Of a DNA stretch of 64,000 bases, positions 8,701 to 17,534 are shown piece after piece. The notes under the pieces are model-generated. The model saw nothing but the letters and a program-made list of their open reading frames with translations, was not told the origin of the DNA and did no database searches. A program made the translations under genes and the position numbers. Origin of the DNA: Streptomyces antimicrobicus. GTDB taxonomy: Bacteria; Actinomycetota; Actinomycetes; Streptomycetales; Streptomycetaceae. The stretch lies in contig NZ_JAJAUY010000009.1 of assembly GCF_020532625.1 (NCBI RefSeq), positions 1 to 64,000 of the forward strand, given 5' to 3'. Position 1 is the first letter of the stretch. Each line of letters starts with the position of its first letter.

Positions 8701-10196
8701 GCCCCGCCCTCGCCCGTCCGGCCCGGTCTGCGGCCGATCAGCAGGGCCGCCAGCAGCGCCGCGCCCGCGCACGCCGCCCCCGCCGTGAAACCGGCGGTCA
8801 TGCCGGCGCGGGAGGCGACCGCGACGAGCACGGCCAGGCCCAGCGAACCGCCCAGCGTCTGGACGGCGTTCAGCACGCTCGACGCCGCCCCGGCCTCCCC
8901 GCCCCGCAGGCCCGACGTCGCCAGCACGGTCGGCGGGATCACGCAGCAGGCCATCCCGGCCCCGAGCAGCAGCAGCGGGGGCAGCACGCCCGTCCAGTAC
9001 GGCACCGCGGACGCCGCGTCCGCCGGCGCCGCGTCCGGCAGCCGGGAGAGCCAGAGGTTGCCGGTCAGCAGCAGGGCAGCGCCCGTCGCCATGAGGTGGC
9101 GCGGGCCCAGGTGCCGTTCGAGCCGTACGGCGGCCCCGGCCGTCAGCGCCATCGTGGCCGCCAGCGGGGTCAGCGCGAGGGCCGCGCCCAGCGGGCCGTA
9201 GCCCGCCTGCTGCTGGAAGTACTGGTTGAGGAAGAAGTACGCGCCCATCACCGACCCCGGCACCGCCAGCGTCGCCGCGTACGACAGCACCCGCGCGCGG
9301 TCGCGGAACAGCACGGGCGCGACCACGGGGTGCGCCGCGCGCCGCTCGACCCCGGCGAACAGCGCCAGGAGCAGCACGCCGCACGCCACGGAGCCCAGCG
9401 CCCGGGCGTCGCCCGCGCCCTCCTCGGCCGCCCGCGCCAGCCCGTGGACCAGCGCGGTCGCGCCCAGCGCCGACAGCAGCGCGCCGGCGAGGTCGAACCG
9501 GCCCGGGTTGCGCCGGGTCTCGGCGATCACGAACGGGCCGAGGGCCAGGACCAGTACGCCGAGCGGCACGTTGAGCAGCAGTTCCCAGCGCCACCCGCTC
9601 AGCGACGACAGCGTGCCGGCGAGCAGCAGCCCGCCGGCGGTGGAGACGGCGCCGACCGCGGTGCACACGGCGATGGCGCGCTTGCGCGGCGCGCCCTCCT
9701 CGAAGGTGCTCAGCAGCAGGGCCAGGCCGCTCGGCGCGGCCAGCGCCGCGCCCACGCCCTGCACGATCCGGACGGCGGTGAGCACCTCCACGCCGGGCGC
9801 CGCGGCCCGCGCCGCGGCACCGGCGGTGAAGAGGGCGACCCCGGTGAGGAAGACCTTCCGGCGGCCGAGGACGTCGCCGGCGCGGCCGCCGAGGAGCAGC
9901 AGGCCGCCGAAGGCGAGCAGATAGGCGTTGAGGACCCAGGAGGAGCCGACGGGCGTCAGGCCCAGGTCGGCCCGCATGCCGGGCAGCGCGATGTTCACGA
10001 CGGCGTCGTCGAGCTGGATCATGGCGTTGCAGGACGCGATCACCGCGAGGGCGAGGGCGCGCCGCGGCCCGCGCCGCGGACGGCCGGGCTCGACGGCGCC
10101 CGCCGCGCCCGACCGGCTGGGCCGGGCGCTCCCGGGGCGGGGCGGCGGCGCGGCGGCGGGACGGGCCGCGCGGGGTTCGAGGACGGGGGCGGACAT
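8697..10196 (-). CDS. MFS drug-type exporter, DHA2 (EmrB/QacA) family
   Basis: A 499-residue polytopic membrane protein, predicted with 14 transmembrane segments as is usual for DHA2 proton antiporters. Motifs: LDDAVVNIALPGM in the first helix (family motif D1), LLLLGGRAGDVLGRRKVFL (motif A, loop 2-3) and GVGAALAAPSGLALL. A Pro/Arg/Ala-rich cytoplasmic N-terminus precedes the first helix. It is the first gene of the left minus-strand operon and overlaps the serine-less carrier gene. The likely role is export of, and self-resistance to, the cluster product. The upstream gap of 234 bp to the oxidase gene holds its promoter region; I saw no TTGC-type box there. Confidence 0.88.
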   Translation of the reverse strand: MSAPVLEPRAARPAAAPPPRPGSARPSRSGAAGAVEPGRPRRGPRRALALAVIASCNAMIQLDDAVVNIALPGMRADLGLTPVGSSWVLNAYLLAFGGLLLLGGRAGDVLGRRKVFLTGVALFTAGAAARAAAPGVEVLTAVRIVQGVGAALAAPSGLALLLSTFEEGAPRKRAIAVCTAVGAVSTAGGLLLAGTLSSLSGWRWELLLNVPLGVLVLALGPFVIAETRRNPGRFDLAGALLSALGATALVHGLARAAEEGAGDARALGSVACGVLLLALFAGVERRAAHPVVAPVLFRDRARVLSYAATLAVPGSVMGAYFFLNQYFQQQAGYGPLGAALALTPLAATMALTAGAAVRLERHLGPRHLMATGAALLLTGNLWLSRLPDAAPADAASAVPYWTGVLPPLLLLGAGMACCVIPPTVLATSGLRGGEAGAASSVLNAVQTLGGSLGLAVLVAVASRAGMTAGFTAGAACAGAALLAALLIGRRPGRTGEGGA

Positions 10197-10430
10197 GACC
10201 TGCCTCCAGAGACGTCACACGGTGTCAGAAGACGTACGTACGGGACACGACGAGTGGGGGACACGGCCGGCCGCACACGGTTCGTTCTGTTGCCCCGACC
10301 TTCTCCCACGCCGCTCGTCGCGTCCTCGTCCCGTCCTTGAGCGCGTGTCGAGCGCCCCGGCCCGGGCGTCTGCCGAGCGCCCCGGCGCGGGCGGGCGTCG
10401 AGCGACCCCGCGCGACGAGCCCGCGGCGGC

Positions 10431-11909
10431 TCAGCGGACCCGGAAGTTCGCCATCATCCCCATCGCCGAGTGGTCCAGCAGATGGCAGTGGTAGACGTAC
10501 GTCCCTCGGTACGAGGCGAACGTGGCGTGCAGCTTGACCGTCTCGCCGGGGAACAGCCGCACGGTGTCCTTCAGCCCCGCCTCGGCGGGCCCCACCGGGG
10601 CGCCGCCCCGCTCCAGCACCCGGAACTGCACCAGGTGCATGTGGAAGTTGTGCGGAACGATCTTGTTGGCGTTGGTGACCGTCCAGATCTCCGAGGTGCC
10701 GTGCGTGACGGTCTGGTCGATCCGGTCCGGGTCCCAGACCTGCCCGTCCATCAGCCCGCGCGGCTCCTGGCGCCCGTCCTCGTCCATGCTGAGCACGATG
10801 TTCCGCTCGACGGTCGCGGCCGGCAGCGGCGGCAGCGTGCGCAGCACGTCCGGCACCCGGCTCGGGTCGGCGGCCGTGCGCACGACGTCGAACCGGAGGA
10901 CCTGGCCCACCTGGTCGGGCGTGCCCGGGCCGAGGGTGTTCTCCAGGACGATCTTCGTACCGACCGGGTAGCGGGAGAAGTCGATCACGACGTCGGCGCG
11001 CTCGGCCGGGGACAGCCCGACGGTGTCGGTGGTGAAGGGGCGCTCCAGCAGGCCGCCGTCCGTGCCGATCTGCACCAGCGGGCCGCCGTCGGACAGGCGC
11101 AGCTGGAAGAACCGCATGTTGGAGGAGTTCAGCAGCCGGAAGCGGTACTTGCGCGCGGCGACCGGGAAGTACGGGGTGGGCCGGCCGTTGGCGAGGATCG
11201 TGGTGCGGCCGAAGACGTCGTCCATCACGTACACGAGCTGGCCGGCCGCGTCGAAGCGCGCGTCGCGCAGCGCGATCGGCACCTCGTACTGGCCGGACGG
11301 CAGCGGCAGGGCGCTCTCGACGTCGTCCGTGAGCAGGTACGAGCCCGACAGGCCCCGGTAGACGTGCTCGGACTCCATGTGGTGGGCGTGGTCGTGGAAC
11401 CACAGCGGGGCGTGCGGCTGCTGGTTGGGGTAGGTGTAGGTGCGCGAGGTGCCGGGCGCGACGGTGTCCATGGGGCTGCCGTCGTTCTCGGGCGAGACGC
11501 TGCCGCCGTGCAGGTGGACGGCGATCGGCATGCCGAGGGTGTTGCGGTGGCGGACGACGACCTTGCGGCCGCTGCGGGCGCGCAGCACCGGGCCCGGGAA
11601 GTGCCCGTCGTACGTCAGGACCTTGGTCTGGACGCCCGGCAGGATCTCGCGGGCGACCTCCTTGATCGTGACGTAGTACAGGTCCTGGCCGCCGAGGGTG
11701 GATATCGGCGACAGCACGGGCAGCGTCGGCATCCGCACCGTGAACGGGGCGGGCACGGCGACGGCGGCGGCGCCCCCGGACCCGTCGGACCCTGCCCCGG
11801 CCGCCTGGGCCGTCCGGGCGCTGAGCAGCGGCATCAGCGCACCGCCCGTGAGCAGGCCCGCGCCGGTCGCGGCGAGGGCGCCGCCGAGCACGCTGCGTCT
11901 GGTGACCAT
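10431..11909 (-). CDS. Twin-arginine multicopper oxidase (CotA/phenoxazinone synthase-like)
   Basis: A 492-residue secreted copper oxidase. The N-terminus MVTRRSVLGG with an Ala/Leu-rich core ending TAQA is a Tat signal, so the enzyme is folded and metallated before export. Copper motifs are complete: HLHGG, WFHDHAHH, HNFHMH and, at the C-terminus, HCHLLDHSAMGMM, whose Met is the type 1 copper ligand. The family couples four one-electron oxidations of phenols or aminophenols to reduction of O2 to water. In a cluster making aromatic and pyrrolic products it could do late oxidative coupling outside the cell, or detoxify. Start at ATG 11909 after AGGAGGAC on the minus strand. It is divergent from the PLP decarboxylase gene, and the two share a 234-bp intergenic region with the TTGC box. 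Confidence 0.92.
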   Translation of the reverse strand: MVTRRSVLGGALAATGAGLLTGGALMPLLSARTAQAAGAGSDGSGGAAAVAVPAPFTVRMPTLPVLSPISTLGGQDLYYVTIKEVAREILPGVQTKVLTYDGHFPGPVLRARSGRKVVVRHRNTLGMPIAVHLHGGSVSPENDGSPMDTVAPGTSRTYTYPNQQPHAPLWFHDHAHHMESEHVYRGLSGSYLLTDDVESALPLPSGQYEVPIALRDARFDAAGQLVYVMDDVFGRTTILANGRPTPYFPVAARKYRFRLLNSSNMRFFQLRLSDGGPLVQIGTDGGLLERPFTTDTVGLSPAERADVVIDFSRYPVGTKIVLENTLGPGTPDQVGQVLRFDVVRTAADPSRVPDVLRTLPPLPAATVERNIVLSMDEDGRQEPRGLMDGQVWDPDRIDQTVTHGTSEIWTVTNANKIVPHNFHMHLVQFRVLERGGAPVGPAEAGLKDTVRLFPGETVKLHATFASYRGTYVYHCHLLDHSAMGMMANFRVR

Positions 11910-12019
11910 GGGGATGTCCTCCTGGGAAGGGTGGGTGCGCGTGCTGGCACGCGGGTCGCGCGGCGAGTGCACCAGAGCGGACTCGCGCCGTGCTCGCGCC
12001 GCCGTGGGGCCCGCACCGG

Positions 12020-12037
12020 CCGTTGCGCGGGCCTTGC
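12020..12037 (+). promoter_or_regulatory. TTGC-TTGC box (11-bp period), putative SARP operator for the PLP decarboxylase operon
   Basis: Reads CCGTTGC GCGG GCCTTGC toward the gene at 12144, leaving 106 bp to the GTG. It matches the pattern at three other region A promoters (at 26463, 30470 and 30534). It could also act on the divergent oxidase gene. Confidence 0.55.
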
Positions 12038-12143
12038 GGGGCCTCAGGGACCCTCCTCGTGGCGCGGCTGCGGACGGGACGGGACACCGCCGCGCGCGGA
12101 GGACGGACGCGCACCGGCGTCCGCACGAAGGGGGAGGCCCACC

Positions 12144-13565
12144 GTGGACCTGCGTGACCTGCACGACCTACGCGACTGGCTGCCGCGCGCGGTCGAGGTC
12201 GCCGAGCGGTGGGGCGGGCAGTTCGGCCCGTACCGCCCGCACCCGGCGCACCGGGTGGGCTCCGAGGCGTTCACCGAGGCCTTCGACCGGCTGGCCAAGC
12301 GGATGGACGACAACTACCCGTTCTTCCACCCGCGGTACGCCGGCCAGATGGTCAAGCCGCCGCACCCGGCGGCCGTCGTCGGCTACCTCACGGCGATGCT
12401 GTTCAACCCCAACAACCACGCCGCCGAGGGCGGACCGGCCACCACCGAGATGGAGAAGGAGGCGGTCGCCGACCTCGCGGCGATGTTCGGCCTGCCCGCG
12501 CACGTCGGCCACCTCACCACCAGCGGCACGATGGCCAACCTGGAGGCGCTCTACGTCGCCCGTCAGCTGCATCCCGACCGCGGGATCGCGTACAGCGCGG
12601 AGTGCCACTACACGCACGAGCGGATGTGCCACGTCCTGGGCGTGGCGGGCCACCGGATCCCGGCCGACGGCCACGGCCGCATCGACCTCGGCGCGCTGGA
12701 GGAGGCGTTGCGCGGCGGGCGGATCGGCACGGTCGTCGTCACGACCGGGACGACGGGCCTGGGGACGGTCGACCCGGTGCACGAGGTGCTGGCGCTGGCC
12801 CGCCGGTACGGGGCGCGGGTGCACGTGGACGCCGCGTACGGCGGTTTCTACGCGGTCCTGGGCCGGGCCGGGCTCGGCGGGCTGGATCCCGAGCCGTGGC
12901 GGGCGATCGCCGCGTGCGACTCGGTGGTCGTCGACCCGCACAAGCACGGGCTCCAGCCGTACGGGTGCGGCGCCGTGCTCTTCCCCGACCCGCGGGCCGG
13001 TCGGCACTTCGCCCACGACTCGCCGTACACCTACTTCACCGACTCCGACCTGCACCTGGGCGAGATCAGCCTGGAGTGCTCCCGCGCGGGCGCGGCGGCC
13101 GCCGCGCTGTGGCTCACCCTGCAGCTGCTGCCGCTCACCCCCGACGGCTTCGGCCGGATCCTGTCGGCCAACCGCCGCGCGGCCCTGGCCTGGTCGGACC
13201 TGCTGCGCGAGGCGTCCGGCCTGCGCCTGTACCAGGCGCCGGACCTGGACATCGTCACGTACTTCCCGACGGCGCAGGGCCTGGCCCTGTCGGGCATCGA
13301 CGCCGCGTCGCAGGACCTGCTGCACGCGGGCATGACGGCGGCCGCGGACCCGGTCTTCCTGAGCGTGCTGCGCGCGGACGCGCGGGCCTTCGCGGCCCGC
13401 CACCCCGACGTCCGCCCGGACGCCGCCTCGGCCCGCGTCCTGCGCAGCGTCCTGATCAAGCCGGAGTCGGAGCACTACGTCCCCACCCTGCACTCCCGCA
13501 TCACGGAACTGGCCGCGCCCGGTCCCCACCCCGCCCCGGGCACCGCCGCGCAGACCCCGGCGTGA
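12144..13565 (+). CDS. PLP-dependent decarboxylase (group II, tyrosine/aromatic amino acid type)
   Basis: A 473-residue PLP enzyme of the group II decarboxylase fold, usually about 470-510 residues. Seen: TTSGTMANLEAL (cofactor phosphate site), HVDAAYGGF with the pyridine-nitrogen Asp, and VDPHKHGLQPYGCG with the Schiff-base Lys in the family HK pair. It probably decarboxylates an amino acid to an amine; the sequence alone does not fix the substrate. Start GTG 12144 lies seven bases after GGGGGAGG. The next gene overlaps by GTGA, giving a three-gene operon. In context it may supply an amine building block or process the amino acid used by the cluster. Confidence 0.88.
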   Translation: MDLRDLHDLRDWLPRAVEVAERWGGQFGPYRPHPAHRVGSEAFTEAFDRLAKRMDDNYPFFHPRYAGQMVKPPHPAAVVGYLTAMLFNPNNHAAEGGPATTEMEKEAVADLAAMFGLPAHVGHLTTSGTMANLEALYVARQLHPDRGIAYSAECHYTHERMCHVLGVAGHRIPADGHGRIDLGALEEALRGGRIGTVVVTTGTTGLGTVDPVHEVLALARRYGARVHVDAAYGGFYAVLGRAGLGGLDPEPWRAIAACDSVVVDPHKHGLQPYGCGAVLFPDPRAGRHFAHDSPYTYFTDSDLHLGEISLECSRAGAAAAALWLTLQLLPLTPDGFGRILSANRRAALAWSDLLREASGLRLYQAPDLDIVTYFPTAQGLALSGIDAASQDLLHAGMTAAADPVFLSVLRADARAFAARHPDVRPDAASARVLRSVLIKPESEHYVPTLHSRITELAAPGPHPAPGTAAQTPA

Positions 13566-14248
13566 CCGTGACGGCCCTCCACCGGCCCCCTCCCGGCCCC
13601 CGCCCCGCCACCCCTGCCCCCCACGTGGACCCGACCGGACCGGAGGCTCCGTTGCCGCCCACCCTCACCTCACGCGTGTCGCCGTCGCGGGCGACCCGGA
13701 CCCACCTCGCGCAGCTCCTCGCGGTGGCGTTCCACCAGGACGCCTTGACCCGCTGGATGATCCCCGACGACCGCAGACGGGCCGAGCTGCTGCCCGGCTT
13801 CTTCCGGGTGTTCGTCGACCTCTCGGCCTCCTACGACGCCGTCCTGGCCGGCCCGGACGGCGACGCGGTCCTGCTCTACCTGCCGCCGCAGGCCCGCCCC
13901 GACGAGGCCGCGCTCGACGCGGCGTTCGCCGAGGCGCTCGGCCCGTACGCGCCGGCCCTGCGCACCATCGGCGCGCTCCAGGCCGAGCGGCACCCGGCCG
14001 GTCCCCCGCACTACACCGTCTCCTTCGGCGGGGTCCGCGCCGGCCGCCGGCAGGGCGGCCTGATGACCGGCCTGCTCGGTGAGGTCCTCGCGGTCGCCGA
14101 CCGCGACGGGGTCGGCACCTACGCCGAGGCCAGCTCGCCCGGCGGCGAGGCCACCACCCGGCGCGCCGGTTTCACCCGCCTCGGCGCCGACATCGTCCTG
14201 CCGGGGGGCGGGCCCACCCTGCGACCGATGTGGAGGGACCCCCGATGA
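13562..14248 (+). CDS. GNAT-family N-acetyltransferase-like protein
   Basis: A 228-residue protein with the length and pattern of GNAT acyltransferases: N-terminal RATRTHLAQLLAVAFHQDALTRWMIPDD, a central strand region YTVSFGGVRAGRRQGG followed by a helix (acetyl-CoA site, consensus Q/RxxGxG/A, here RRQGG), then a C-terminal TRRAGFTRLGAD. The first 35 residues are Pro-rich and probably disordered; an internal start is possible. It overlaps the decarboxylase by GTGA and the next gene by ATGA, so the three are translated together. It might acylate the amine made by the decarboxylase; that is inference from the neighbourhood. Confidence 0.75.
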   Translation: MTVTALHRPPPGPRPATPAPHVDPTGPEAPLPPTLTSRVSPSRATRTHLAQLLAVAFHQDALTRWMIPDDRRRAELLPGFFRVFVDLSASYDAVLAGPDGDAVLLYLPPQARPDEAALDAAFAEALGPYAPALRTIGALQAERHPAGPPHYTVSFGGVRAGRRQGGLMTGLLGEVLAVADRDGVGTYAEASSPGGEATTRRAGFTRLGADIVLPGGGPTLRPMWRDPR

Positions 14249-14877
14249 GGGGCGACGACCTGATCCTGTCCTGGACCGCGAGCGAGGTCGCCCGCGGCGA
14301 GGTGCCGCCCCCGCACGCGGGCCCGCTGCTGCCGGTCCTGCTGTGGAGCAAGGACTTCCTGGTCTCCAGCCACCCGGAACTGGGCCGCACCGGTCCGGTC
14401 TGCCCGTACACCCAGCCCTCGCTGCGCAAGGACCTGTTCCACCTGGCCCTGCCGTCGGCCGACTGCGAGGACCTGTCCTCGGCCGTGGACTCGCTGCGCA
14501 CCCGCCACGCCAAGCTCTCGGCCCCCCTGTCGCCGGAGGACCGCGAACTGCTGACGATCCTGCTGGTCCTGCCGGGCTTCGACCCGACCGACTCGACGGA
14601 GCTGGACGAGCTCCAGCGCAAGGCCAAGGACGAGTTCGTCGCGGAGGGCCTGATGATCGGCCAGTTCCACCCGCTGTGCGAGGAACCGGGCCTGTACAAC
14701 GACTCCTTCCGGCCCCTGCGCTCCCCGGTCCCGCTGCTGGCGGTCCGCAAACTCCTGGTCTTCGACCTCCCGTTCCTGGTGGGCGACGACGCCCACATGG
14801 ACCACTACCTCCAGCGCTTCGCCCCGGAGATCCCCACCCGCATCCGCGACCAACTGGTCAGCCGGGTGGTCGCCTGA
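14245..14877 (+). CDS. Conserved protein of unknown function (about 210 aa)
   Basis: A 210-residue soluble protein with no signal peptide or membrane segment. Features: CPYTQPSLRKDLFHLAL near residue 55, LVLPGFDPTDS near 115, and GLMIGQFHPLCEEPGLYN near 140, with the final pattern HPLCEEPGLYND followed by PVPLLAVRKLL. The single Cys/His pairs (CPY, FHPLCEE) could be a metal or catalytic site. I believe it belongs to a small actinobacterial domain-of-unknown-function family often found near biosynthetic genes, but cannot name it with certainty. It overlaps the GNAT gene by ATGA and is followed by a strong terminator. Confidence 0.7.
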   Translation: MRGDDLILSWTASEVARGEVPPPHAGPLLPVLLWSKDFLVSSHPELGRTGPVCPYTQPSLRKDLFHLALPSADCEDLSSAVDSLRTRHAKLSAPLSPEDRELLTILLVLPGFDPTDSTELDELQRKAKDEFVAEGLMIGQFHPLCEEPGLYNDSFRPLRSPVPLLAVRKLLVFDLPFLVGDDAHMDHYLQRFAPEIPTRIRDQLVSRVVA

Positions 14878-14897
14878 CGTCCCCGCCCCCGCCCCCA

Positions 14898-14937
14898 CCG
14901 TCCGCCCCCTGCGACGCCCGTCGCGGGGGGCGGACGG
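14898..14937. terminator. Bidirectional hairpin between convergent operons
   Basis: An 18-bp stem (14898-14915 with 14920-14937, one G-T-type mismatch) and a 4-base loop, 20 bp after the stop of the plus-strand operon and 160 bp past the stop of the minus-strand hydrolase gene. Nothing else is visible in the 220-bp gap. Confidence 0.75.
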
Positions 14938-15097
14938 CTGTTCCCGTTCGGGTGAGCCACGCCCACCCGCCGGCGCCCGCGCCCGGACACCGGGGTACGT
15001 GCGCACGGCCGCCCCGTCCGGACCGGCGACGACCGGGTGCTGCGCCACGGCACCCCGCTCCACGGCCTGGACGGCGTCGCGGACCCGGCACGACCTC

Positions 15098-16012
15098 TCA
15101 CGACGCCGACCGGAGCGACGGACCCTGGCCGCCCTCGGCGGTGAGCAGGCATTCCTCCAGGAACGTCAGGACCCGCAGGTGGTACGCCGCGGCGGTCAGG
15201 CCCAGGGAGATGTTGTGGCCGGCTCCCGGGAGGTGGGCGACCGCCGTGGTCGGGGCCGCGCTCAGGCGGGTGGTCATCGCGTGCAGGGTGGCGGGGTCCA
15301 GCCGCCACCACCGTTCGTGTGCGGCGAAGGTCAGCCGGACGGGGACGCGCACGTGCGGGGCCAGGGCCTCGAACTGGGTCGGCCAGTGGATCGTCTCCGC
15401 CGCTTCGCGCGGCGGGGTCGGCGCCAGCAGGGCGCGGCTCGCCTGGAAGGTGCCGCGCGGATAGAGGTTCAGCGGGCCCCAGTTGAGCCGGGTGGCGCCG
15501 CCGCCCAACGTGGAGGGGAAGTGCAGGGCCTCGGGGTGGTAGAGGTAGCCGGTGCCCGAGGTGTCCAGGCCCAGCAGCGGGACCGCGCTGTCCTCGGCCG
15601 CCGTGTGCAGGGCGACCTTGCCGCCGTCCGAGTGGCCGAGGAGGAACACGCCCGCGCCGATGTCGTGCGTCCGGGCGTGTTCCTTCAGGGCCGCGTGCAA
15701 GGTGTCGGCCTGCTCGGACAAGGTCAGGCCCTGCGGCAGTGCCTCGGCCGAGGCGCCGTAGCCCGGGCGGTCCACGGCGAGCACGGCGTGGCCGAGGGCG
15801 GTGGCGAGCGGGACGAACGCGTTCCAGTACGCCGCCCGCATCCCGCGGCCGTGCACCGCCAGGATCGTGCAGCGGGCCGGGCCCCCCGCCGGCTCGGCCA
15901 GCAGCCCGGACAGCGTGACCCCGCCCGCGTCGATCTCGTACGGACGGACCTCGGCGCCCGGAGCCCCGGGCGCCCGCTCGGCGGCACCCCGCGCGTGCAG
16001 TGTGACGCTCAT
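15098..16012 (-). CDS. Alpha/beta hydrolase
   Basis: A 304-residue alpha/beta hydrolase. Seen: HGRGMRAAYW (oxyanion region), the nucleophile elbow LLGHSDGGKVAL (Ser in GHSDG), and PGAGHNISLGL near the end, which supplies the His. The domain length is normal for serine hydrolases of the proline iminopeptidase/esterase type. It could release a carrier-bound intermediate or hydrolyse an ester or amide; the substrate cannot be read from the sequence. It is the last gene of the AOS-to-hydrolase operon and overlaps the TrpC-like gene by ATGA, so it should be made together with the heterocycle-forming enzymes. Confidence 0.85.
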   Translation of the reverse strand: MSVTLHARGAAERAPGAPGAEVRPYEIDAGGVTLSGLLAEPAGGPARCTILAVHGRGMRAAYWNAFVPLATALGHAVLAVDRPGYGASAEALPQGLTLSEQADTLHAALKEHARTHDIGAGVFLLGHSDGGKVALHTAAEDSAVPLLGLDTSGTGYLYHPEALHFPSTLGGGATRLNWGPLNLYPRGTFQASRALLAPTPPREAAETIHWPTQFEALAPHVRVPVRLTFAAHERWWRLDPATLHAMTTRLSAAPTTAVAHLPGAGHNISLGLTAAAYHLRVLTFLEECLLTAEGGQGPSLRSAS

Positions 16013-16725
16013 CGGACCGCCAGCCCCTTCCGCGCTGCGGACACCGCGTCCACCCACGCCACCGGCGAGCCGGTCCGCAGCAGCGACGTCCCCACCAGCA
16101 GGCCGCCGAAGCCGGCGTCCAGCAGGTCCGCCGCCGTCGCCGGGCCGTCGATGCCGCTCGCGCTCACCGGGCAGGGCGTGCCCGTCGCCCGGACCGCCGG
16201 CAGCAGGTCGAGGCTGCGGCCCAGGTCGCCGGCGCCCCGCTCCCGCGTCTTGATGTCCTTGTTGTTGACCGCGATCACGCACTGCGAGGCGTGCGGCACC
16301 AGCGCCAGCTCGGCCTCCGAGGTCACCTCCACGAACGGGGTCAGCCCGGCCAGCAGGCATTCCGTCACCAGCGTCCGCATGCTGGTGTCCGGCAGCAGCG
16401 CCGCCGTCAGCAGCACCGCCGACGCGCCCAGCTCCTTCGCCGTGCGGATCTGGTCCTTCCGCGTGATGAAGTCCTTCTGCAGCAGCGGCAGGTCCGTCAT
16501 CGCCGCGACGTCCCGCAGCAGCGCCGGCGACCCGCCGAACCACCGGCCGGTCACCACCGAGATGCACGGCGCGCCCGCCGTCTCGTACGCGGCCACGATC
16601 GCGGCCGGGGTCCGCCCGCCCAGCAGGTCGTAGCCGTAGGAGTCGCGCCGCTTCACCTCCATCACCACCGGGGTGGGCGACGCCAGCAGGGCGTCCAGGA
16701 ACGAGACCTTCGTACGGGTGGTCAT
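16009..16725 (-). CDS. trpC-like: Indole-3-glycerol-phosphate synthase homologue (TrpC-like), SESGI motif altered
   Basis: A 238-residue TIM barrel of the TrpC family, slightly shorter than the usual 255-270 at the N-terminus. TrpC closes the pyrrole ring of indole from an anthranilate-derived Amadori compound with loss of CO2 and water. Matches to catalytic positions: Glu and Lys in VVMEVKRRDSYG, Lys in LLQKDFIT, Glu in PFVEVTSE and Asn in VNNKDIKT. The near-invariant SESGI loop reads VSASGIDG, replacing the substrate-contacting Glu by Ala. The ends overlap TrpF-like and hydrolase genes by ATGA. Most likely a secondary-metabolic enzyme doing the same decarboxylative ring closure on a different amino-carboxylate; normal TrpC activity cannot be excluded. 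Confidence 0.88.
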   Translation of the reverse strand: MTTRTKVSFLDALLASPTPVVMEVKRRDSYGYDLLGGRTPAAIVAAYETAGAPCISVVTGRWFGGSPALLRDVAAMTDLPLLQKDFITRKDQIRTAKELGASAVLLTAALLPDTSMRTLVTECLLAGLTPFVEVTSEAELALVPHASQCVIAVNNKDIKTRERGAGDLGRSLDLLPAVRATGTPCPVSASGIDGPATAADLLDAGFGGLLVGTSLLRTGSPVAWVDAVSAARKGLAVR

Positions 16726-17534
16726 GACGACGGCTCCATCTCGCGGATGCGGCGGGTCTGGGATGTGTCGGAGCGGGGACCGGGACGGGAGCCGGGACCG
16801 GGGACGGCGACGGGGACGGGGCCCAGGCCGAGGCCGCGACCGGCAGGACCGGCATGGCGCCAGGCGCGCGCCAGCGCGGCGATCTCCGGGACGCCGAAGG
16901 CCCCGGTGACGCGGTCCCGCGCCGCCGTGTCGACGTCGACCCCGCGGAAGCCGGGGTGTGCCACGACCTCCTCGTACGCCGGCCGGTTGGCCGGGGTCAG
17001 GCCCCCGGCCAGCAGGAACGGCCGGGGCAGCCGGGGCAGCAGGGCGGTGACGTCGGCCTGGTCCAGGGTGCGGCCGGTGCTGCCGATCCGGCCGTCCTCG
17101 GTGGCGGTGTCCAGCAGGAACAGGTCGGTGCCGGCCCGGGCGTACGCCCCGATCAGGGGGCGTTCGACGCATCCGGCGCCACCCGGCGCGACGTGCAGCA
17201 CCTTGACCAGGCCCACCGACGCCGGCAGCGCCTCGCGCAGCGCCCGTACGACCGCCGGCGGTTGGTAGGCGTGGAGCTGGATCCAGCCGGCCCCGGCGGC
17301 CCGGGCGGTCGCCACGAGCGCGGCGGGGTCGGCGAGGAAGGTGACCCACACCGGGAGGAGTCCGGTGGAACGGGCCGCCGCCGCGAGGGCGGCGAGCCCG
17401 TCCGGGTCCAGTTCGCGGGGGCCGCCGGGTACGCCGTGCCAGAGCCCGACGCAGTCCGCCCCGGCGGCCGCCGCGGCCTCGACGTCCTGCGGGGTGGTGG
17501 CCCCGCAGACCTTCAGCAGGTGCCGGGAACTCAT
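16722..17534 (-). CDS. trpF-like: Phosphoribosylanthranilate isomerase homologue (TrpF-like)
   Basis: A 270-residue protein; residues 1-215 are a TIM barrel of the TrpF family (usual length 200-220), followed by a Pro/Gly/Arg-rich tail of about 40 residues. The Amadori rearrangement needs an acid and a base: the Cys of KVCGATTPQD and the Asp of LLDTATEDG are both present, as are the phosphate-binding GGLTPAN and GVDVDTAAR strands. Many Streptomyces lack TrpF because the dual-substrate isomerase PriA replaces it, so a dedicated TrpF points to a pathway-specific job. Overlaps the dehydrogenase upstream and the TrpC-like gene downstream by ATGA; the four genes here are strictly coupled. Confidence 0.88.
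   Translation of the reverse strand: MSSRHLLKVCGATTPQDVEAAAAAGADCVGLWHGVPGGPRELDPDGLAALAAAARSTGLLPVWVTFLADPAALVATARAAGAGWIQLHAYQPPAVVRALREALPASVGLVKVLHVAPGGAGCVERPLIGAYARAGTDLFLLDTATEDGRIGSTGRTLDQADVTALLPRLPRPFLLAGGLTPANRPAYEEVVAHPGFRGVDVDTAARDRVTGAFGVPEIAALARAWRHAGPAGRGLGLGPVPVAVPGPGSRPGPRSDTSQTRRIREMEPSS

Noticed and set aside
10470-12143. N-terminal extension of the PLP decarboxylase frame by 558 codons
   Set aside because: It is antisense to the multicopper oxidase. The family start and a GGGGGAGG site are at 12144.
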